Positions 43,398 through 47,595 of a stretch of DNA of 47,595 nucleotides are shown here, piece by piece; positions within the stretch are counted from its first letter, which is position 1; each line of letters opens with the position of its first letter. This DNA comes from Hyphococcus sp. Its GTDB lineage: Bacteria; Pseudomonadota; Alphaproteobacteria; Caulobacterales; Parvularculaceae. A program made the position numbers and the translations under genes. Below the pieces are notes generated by a model. The model searched no databases, had not been told where the DNA came from, and was given only the letters and a program-made list of their open reading frames with translations. Location: contig JAJFGA010000080.1 in NCBI GenBank assembly GCA_021776375.1, positions 1-47,595 on the forward strand. Reading direction: 5' to 3'.

Positions 43398-44573
43398 TCA
43401 CAGCCCCATCTGCCGCGCCGCCAGGTCATTCATGATTTCTTCCGAGCCGCCGCCGATCGCCATGACGCGGACTTCGCGATAGATCCGCTCGACGCGCTGC
43501 CCGCGCATGAAGCCGGCGCCGCCGAGGATTTGCATTGCTTCGCGCGCACAAAACTCCATCGTTCGCGTCGCCTGGACTTTCAGAAGCGATAATTCCGCAA
43601 TCGGCGAGGCGCCGTTTTGCACTTGCCACGCGCAATGATCGAGATAGGCGGTCGAAGCATTCACCGTACGGACCATCTCGGAAAACTTGTGGCGAATGAC
43701 CTGGTGTTTCGCGAGCGGCTTGCCGAAGGTCTGGCGTTCGCGCGCCCAGGCCGCGGCATCCTCAATGCACACCCGCGAGAACGCAATCGCCTGCGCCGCC
43801 ATGGTGAGGCGTTCCATATTGAAGTTGGTGACAATCCCGGCAAAGCCGGCATTCTCCTGACCGATCAGGTTTTCCGCCGGGACCTCCACATCATCAAAAT
43901 GGATCGTCGCCGTGTCCGACATCCACCAGCCCATTTTTTTGAGCGGCGTCCGTGAAACGCCCGGCCGGTCCGCCTCGACAAGCAAGAACGACAGTCCGCC
44001 TGCACCGTCTCCGCCAGTGCGAACCGCGACGGTGAGGAAATCCGCGCGGCAGCCGGTGGTGATGAAAGTCTTTTCGCCAGTGACGATGTAACTGTCACCC
44101 TTGCGCACGGCTTTTGTTTTAATGTTGGCGACATCAGAGCCGCCGCCAGGCTCGGTCACGCAAAGGGCGATGAGCTTTTCGCCGGCAAGCACCGGCGGGG
44201 CGATGCGTGCTTTCAATTCGTCCGAACCAAGGGCCATGATCGGCGGCAGGCCGATCCCTTGCGTCATCAAGCCGGCGATGAGCCCGCCCGAGCCCGCGCG
44301 CGCCAGCTCTTCCGACGCGATAATCGAGTGGAAAAGATCAACGCCGTCTTTGACGCCGCCATATTCTTCAGGATGGCCAAGCCCCAAAAGGCCTACGCCC
44401 GCGGCTTTTTGGTGAAGGTCGCGCGGAAAGGCGCCGGCCTCGTCCCATTCATTGATGTGAGGCGCAATCTCCTTGTCGACAAAGCTGCGCACTGATTTGC
44501 GCCACGCCTCATGGGACGGGCCCATATGCGGCGAGGGCAGGCGCGTAGCATCAAAATCAAGTGGTTGGCTCAT
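43398..44573 (-). CDS. Acyl-CoA dehydrogenase
   Basis: 391 residues, FAD-dependent; introduces the alpha,beta double bond into acyl-CoA. The signatures LCVTEPGGGSDVANI and GEKTFITTGCRADF (FAD and substrate binding), FGKPLAKHQVIRH, and the C-terminal QILGGAGFMRGQRVERIYREVRVMAIGGGSEEIMND are all clear. The ATG at 44573 follows the thioesterase gene by 10 bases, so the two are an operon. Chain-length preference cannot be read from the sequence. Confidence 0.94.
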   Translation of the reverse strand: MSQPLDFDATRLPSPHMGPSHEAWRKSVRSFVDKEIAPHINEWDEAGAFPRDLHQKAAGVGLLGLGHPEEYGGVKDGVDLFHSIIASEELARAGSGGLIAGLMTQGIGLPPIMALGSDELKARIAPPVLAGEKLIALCVTEPGGGSDVANIKTKAVRKGDSYIVTGEKTFITTGCRADFLTVAVRTGGDGAGGLSFLLVEADRPGVSRTPLKKMGWWMSDTATIHFDDVEVPAENLIGQENAGFAGIVTNFNMERLTMAAQAIAFSRVCIEDAAAWARERQTFGKPLAKHQVIRHKFSEMVRTVNASTAYLDHCAWQVQNGASPIAELSLLKVQATRTMEFCAREAMQILGGAGFMRGQRVERIYREVRVMAIGGGSEEIMNDLAARQMGL

Positions 44574-44583
44574 TATCCGGCTT

Positions 44584-45012
44584 TCATTTTTTTGGCCACA
44601 ACACCATCTGTGTACAGCGGAAAAGCGCGATGGTTTTTCCTGTGTCGCGGCGGGTCACTGTCGCGTCCCAAAGCTGCGTCGTGCGCCCAAGGTGCTGTGC
44701 TTCGGCGCGGCACGCGATGACGCCTTCCTGGGCGGTGCCGAGAAAATTAGATTTCAACTCAATCGTCGTAAACCCCGCCGCCCCTTCGGGCAGGGCGCGC
44801 ACGCAGCCATAGGCGCAAGCCGTGTCCGCGAGGGTAACAACACTGCCGGCGTGAAGAAAACCGTTCGGCGCCATCAAGGCTTTGCGGATTTCGACTTCCG
44901 CCTCCACCCATCCGTCGCCAAAGTCAGTAAAATTAAGGCCGAGCAGTCCAGGAAGATAATCTGCGCCGAATGCATTGGCGCGCGCGGCGTTATCAGCGTT
45001 TGTAACGTTCAT
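44584..45012 (-). CDS. PaaI-family hotdog thioesterase
   Basis: 142 residues, a single hotdog fold. The active-site stretch PNGFLHAGSVVTLADTACAYG at about residues 50-70 includes the conserved Asp, and ELKSNFLGTAQEGVI follows, as in PaaI/phenylacetyl-CoA-type thioesterases. The ATG at 45012 (MNVTNADN) is preferred over an upstream in-frame ATG whose extension is not conserved-looking. It is the first gene of the pair with the acyl-CoA dehydrogenase and probably releases or recycles CoA in the same pathway. Confidence 0.87.
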   Translation of the reverse strand: MNVTNADNAARANAFGADYLPGLLGLNFTDFGDGWVEAEVEIRKALMAPNGFLHAGSVVTLADTACAYGCVRALPEGAAGFTTIELKSNFLGTAQEGVIACRAEAQHLGRTTQLWDATVTRRDTGKTIALFRCTQMVLWPKK

Positions 45013-45232
45013 AATAGCATGCCTGATCAATAATGGTTTTCCGCAAACGATAGCGTTTCGCCTCATTGGGGCAATAGTTCTATGCAGTTGCACGTATCAA
45101 TCATGCGGGCTCTTAAAGAAGGACGCCGCTCATGCGGCGAAGCGTTGGCGTCTTGCGGTAATCTGTTTTGCGCCGTTTTGTCGGCCTCCCGTAGCCATGG
45201 TAGTGTCAGGCGAATTGTCAGGGAGCGCGCTC

Positions 45233-45610
45233 ATGCCGTTAGGCCGAATTGCTATTGTCGCTTATGTCATTTTTCTCGCCGGTTATAGCTGGTATAAATA
45301 TTCGGTCGCCGCGCCGCCGGAATTTTCCGCCGGATATGCGCAATCAGTTGCGATCCTTGTACTGATGACGGGCGTTGCGCCCTTCCTGATCGCTTATGGC
45401 GTATTGAAGGCGGTGAGGCTGAAGCGCCTCAGCGCCAGCCTTACCGGGCTGATTGTCGGCATGCTTGCTTGCGTCGCGGGCTATGCGGCGTTCTGGTGGT
45501 TCTTCATTGTTCCCGGCGGGGCTGCGCCCGCCGTTTATGACGTCGCCATTCGTGGGGTTGGTTGGGGGCTCCTGCAAGGCGGCATCGCGTCAATGGCTGC
45601 GAACCACTAG
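45233..45610 (+). CDS. Small hypothetical membrane protein
   Basis: 125 residues with about four hydrophobic segments (about residues 4-22, 37-60, 70-93 and 104-122). The ATG at 45233 has GGGAG about eight bases upstream; a longer in-frame extension back to 44975 overlaps the divergent thioesterase start and is unlikely. I do not recognise a family. It converges on the DUF2189 gene with a 23-base gap. Confidence 0.7.
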   Translation: MPLGRIAIVAYVIFLAGYSWYKYSVAAPPEFSAGYAQSVAILVLMTGVAPFLIAYGVLKAVRLKRLSASLTGLIVGMLACVAGYAAFWWFFIVPGGAAPAVYDVAIRGVGWGLLQGGIASMAANH

Positions 45611-45633
45611 GGCTTAAGCGCAAAGGCTGACGC

Positions 45634-46446
45634 CTATTGCGGAACCGCCTTGCGATAGAGGTGCCACGTCGCGTGGCCGAGAACCGGCACGACAACGCCG
45701 AGCCCGACCAGAAGCGCCGCTGCGCCGATGGCCATGGAGCCGGCGATGATCAGTCCCCAGATGGCGACCGTCACCGGGCTTTTTGCCGCGACGCGGAGCG
45801 ACGTTGCGACAGCTGCGGACGCGCCGACTTCGCGGTCCAGCAACATCGGAAACGAGACGACATTGGTCGCCAGAACGCCGGCGGCAAAGACGAGGCCGGC
45901 CGCATTGCCGAGCATGATCAGCGTCCAACCTTCCGGCGTTGTTAAAACCTGACCGATAAACGCAGCCGGTGCGATATAGCCGCCGACCCCGAGGGTTGCG
46001 TCAAATATCGCTTGCGCGACCACCAGCCAGACGCCGAAGACGGCGACCAGCGCAACCATCAACACGCCGACGCTCCATGTCGAGACGCGGTGAAAGACCT
46101 CACCAATATCGCCCCAGGCAAAGCTTTGGCCCTGTTCGCGGCGACGGCTGATTTCATAAAGAACGATTGCGGCGAACGGCCCCAGCAAGGCGAGCCCCGC
46201 CGCCACCGGGAACGCCAGTGGAAGCACGTCGCGGCCAAGCGCGTATCCGAAGGCTAGGGCAGTCCCGATTGGGTAAATTAATCCGAGCACGAATATATGA
46301 CTTGGTTTGGCTTTGAAGTCTTCAAGTCCAAGCTTCAGGCAATCAATCAGATCACTAACCTTAAGCGCGCGCACCACGATGTCGTTTGTACTATGAACTG
46401 CGGCGTCATTCGCTGCAATCTGATGCGTATCCATATGGTTGACCAT
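45634..46446 (-). CDS. DUF2189 integral membrane protein
   Basis: 270 residues. After a polar N-terminus with VRALKVSDLIDCLKLGLEDFKAKPSHIFVLGLIYPI, the typical DUF2189 opening, come about six membrane helices. The C-terminal pattern GHATWHLYRKAV is also usual for the family, an alpha- and betaproteobacterial group of unknown function. The ATG at 46446 has GAGGG at suitable spacing. It is transcribed away from the GtrA gene. Confidence 0.9.
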   Translation of the reverse strand: MVNHMDTHQIAANDAAVHSTNDIVVRALKVSDLIDCLKLGLEDFKAKPSHIFVLGLIYPIGTALAFGYALGRDVLPLAFPVAAGLALLGPFAAIVLYEISRRREQGQSFAWGDIGEVFHRVSTWSVGVLMVALVAVFGVWLVVAQAIFDATLGVGGYIAPAAFIGQVLTTPEGWTLIMLGNAAGLVFAAGVLATNVVSFPMLLDREVGASAAVATSLRVAAKSPVTVAIWGLIIAGSMAIGAAALLVGLGVVVPVLGHATWHLYRKAVPQ

Positions 46447-46779
46447 AGCGCACCCTCTTCATAAAGATTTTATGAGCGTTGATTGTCGCGCGTAAGGTGC
46501 GGCGAGGCAAGACGAATGTTGCGCGGTCACGGTGAATTGATTAGCGAAAACGGCCATAATTGCAGTGCTTTCGAGCGGCTGGCCAGGTTGCGGGCAGGGC
46601 TCTGACGGCAGACGCGTGGATCGCTTGACCTTGCGACGGGGCGCCCCAATAAAGCGATGGTGCGCCTCGTGTTTTTGGTGGTGCGATTTTTTTACTTTTG
46701 ACGATCTCGGAGTATTTTTGACGCGGCTGTTTGACGGAGTCAAAACGCTCGGTAAATTTGATTAGCGAAAGTCACGACA
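46447..46779. other. Divergent intergenic region, DUF2189 / GtrA
   Basis: 333 bases with no convincing gene. It contains three TTTGACG motifs at 46696-46736 (listed separately) and presumably both flanking promoters. No tRNA or terminator was seen. Confidence 0.4.
46696..46744. promoter_or_regulatory. Three TTTGACG motifs upstream of the GtrA gene
   Basis: TTTTGACG at 46696-46703 and 46716-46723 (20 bases apart, about two helical turns) and TTTGACG at 46730-46736. The last one is half of the inverted repeat TTTGAC-GGA-GTCAAA (46730-46744), which ends 35 bases before the GtrA ATG. The phasing suggests a regulator binding site; any one could also be a -35 element. No regulator is identified. 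Confidence 0.4.
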
Positions 46780-47271
46780 ATGAACGCTGCCAAGAGACCC
46801 TCACAGAGCCGTCGTACCGGCGTTATGGGGCGCGTGGAGGGTTTATTTACCGACCGCCCCGCGGCGGCGTCTTTTACGCGGTTTGCCGGGATCGGCGTTG
46901 TGGCGACGATTATCCATGGCGTATCGCTAAACCTTCTGGTGCTTGGCGCCGGCCTTTACCCGACGCTGGCCAATGTTGGCGCATTTCTTTTTGCGTTTTC
47001 GGTTTCCTATCTTGGGCACTATTATTTTTCATTCCGCTCGCGCCAGGACCATGTTGCCGCCGCGCCGAAGTTCTTCGTCGCCGCCATAATCGGCCTGACG
47101 CTGAACACATTGACCTTCGCTATCATGGTCAACATCTTGCAGCTCCATTACATGATCGCCTTTGCGGTGGTGATCCTCATCCTGCCGCCGATCATGTTTT
47201 TGATCTCTAGAAAGTTTGTCTTCGCGCCGGGAGAAGGCGCGGCCCTGGACGAGGTGTCGAATAAGCTTTAA
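46780..47271 (+). CDS. GtrA-family membrane protein
   Basis: 163 residues. After a basic N-terminus the sequence FTRFAGIGVVATIIHGVSLNLLV and NVGAFLFAFSVSYLGHYYFSFRS match the first two of four GtrA-family helices; two more follow. GtrA-like proteins help move polyprenyl-linked sugars across the membrane, or lie beside glycosyltransferases. No glycosyltransferase is seen here before the window ends. The start ATG at 46780 has no strong ribosome binding site. Confidence 0.88.
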   Translation: MNAAKRPSQSRRTGVMGRVEGLFTDRPAAASFTRFAGIGVVATIIHGVSLNLLVLGAGLYPTLANVGAFLFAFSVSYLGHYYFSFRSRQDHVAAAPKFFVAAIIGLTLNTLTFAIMVNILQLHYMIAFAVVILILPPIMFLISRKFVFAPGEGAALDEVSNKL

Positions 47272-47283
47272 CTTATTGTTTTT
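47260..47283 (+). terminator. Possible terminator of the GtrA gene
   Basis: AATAAG (47260-47265) pairs with CTTATT (47272-47277) around a 6-nt loop that contains the stop codon, followed by GTTTTT. The stem is short and A/T-rich, so this is a weak prediction. Confidence 0.4.
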
Positions 47284-47481
47284 GTTCATAATATCTGAAA
47301 AATGGGAGAAAAAGCTTGCATTTTGGCGTCTGAGGGCCCAAATGAGCCATGCGCCAATGATCGAGGGCCGTCTATTAGGCCTGTATTCCAAGCTTTCTAC
47401 ACTCCTCTCAACATCGGCAGCTTTTCCTCGGGGCCGGGCTTGCGCCTACCCTTTAACGCCATGTCTGAAAAGGAGATAAAA
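47284..47481 (+). promoter_or_regulatory. Leader region of the cold-shock gene
   Basis: About 200 bases precede the cold-shock ATG, long enough for the structured leader typical of cspA-type mRNAs. CATTTTGGCG and CGCCAATG near 47319-47370 could pair imperfectly. A strong AAGGAG lies at 47470-47475. No convincing promoter was identified. Confidence 0.35.
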
Positions 47482-47595
47482 ATGGCTACTGGAACCGTAA
47501 AATGGTACAACCCGCAAAAAGGTTATGGCTTCATCGCACCGGACGAAGGCGGCAAAGACGTTTTCGTACACGCAACTGCACTTGAAGCAGCCGGC
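47482..47595 (+). CDS. Cold-shock protein, 5' end only
   Basis: The first 38 codons, running off the window. [21 protein letters not shown] followed by [16 protein letters not shown] contains both RNA-binding motifs of CspA proteins: RNP1 as KGYGFIAP and RNP2 as VFVHA. These small beta-barrel proteins bind single-stranded RNA and act as RNA chaperones. A strong AAGGAG precedes the ATG. Whether it is cold-induced cannot be told from the sequence. Confidence 0.95.
   Translation, partial: MATGTVKWYNPQKGYGFIAPDEGGKDVFVHATALEAAG

Noticed and set aside
44975..45610. Longer version of the small membrane protein starting at 44975
   Set aside because: The extension overlaps the divergent thioesterase start, while an ATG at 45233 has a good ribosome binding site and begins a normal membrane helix.
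1..47595. tRNA and rRNA genes
   Set aside because: I looked for cloverleaf-like segments and conserved rRNA stretches, especially after the HU gene where a tRNA is often found in relatives, and saw none. A dedicated scan could still find one.

Overview
The window looks like chromosomal DNA of an alphaproteobacterium. The main reasons are the NADH dehydrogenase (complex I) gene order ending in birA, coaX and an RNase J gene, a DUF1467 gene close by, a MipZ division-site ATPase next to a membrane J-domain gene, and an SpmX-like lysozyme-fold membrane protein. The SpmX and MipZ genes point towards Caulobacterales, Hyphomonadaceae or Parvularculaceae-like lineages. That placement is inference from gene content; no rRNA or tRNA gene was seen.

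Layout. 1-1400: the 3' end of an HU-family gene with two successive near-identical terminators, a GNAT acetyltransferase and a small coiled-coil gene. 1401-20319: a complex I locus on the + strand (nuoG, H, I, J, K, L, M, N) followed by birA, coaX and rnj in very tight coupling. nuoA-F are not upstream of nuoG. The locus is interrupted twice: between nuoG and nuoH by a membrane protein and two paralogous DUF2807 genes, and between nuoI and nuoJ by about 3.4 kb holding an A/T-rich divergent pair (a lipoprotein-like protein with a degenerate metalloprotease motif; a DUF2975 protein plus Xre-type regulator), palindromic elements and a 27-bp tandem repeat.

20320-30100: an accessory region with a CPBP protease, AraC, DUF1467, MgtE, a compact SdpR/SdpI-like operon with two tiny membrane peptides (one a 57-residue glycine-zipper protein), an ABC half-transporter, TetR and an alpha/beta hydrolase. 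30104-35432: a frameshifted PEP-CTERM-type gene, then an SpmX-like protein, a SPOR lipoprotein, a PapD-like chaperone, MipZ and a J-domain protein, which together suggest a cell-pole and division neighbourhood.

35509-47595: a metallo-beta-lactamase-fold hydrolase, a chloramphenicol-acetyltransferase-like gene, dienelactone hydrolase, pyruvate kinase, CreA, an orphan immunity-like protein, an acyl-CoA/nitronate metabolic group (nitronate monooxygenase, acyl-CoA synthetase, acyl-CoA dehydrogenase, thioesterase), membrane proteins (DUF2189, GtrA) and the start of a cold-shock gene. Two copies of one palindromic mobile-like element lie at 10522-10658 and 43204-43343 in opposite orientation.

The best candidates for something undescribed are the SdpRI-like operon with its micro-proteins and operator-overlapped, apparently leaderless promoter (24084-25503), and the regulatory/lipoprotein insertion inside the complex I locus (7539-10945). 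All family assignments are by eye from motifs and remembered family features; no database search was run.
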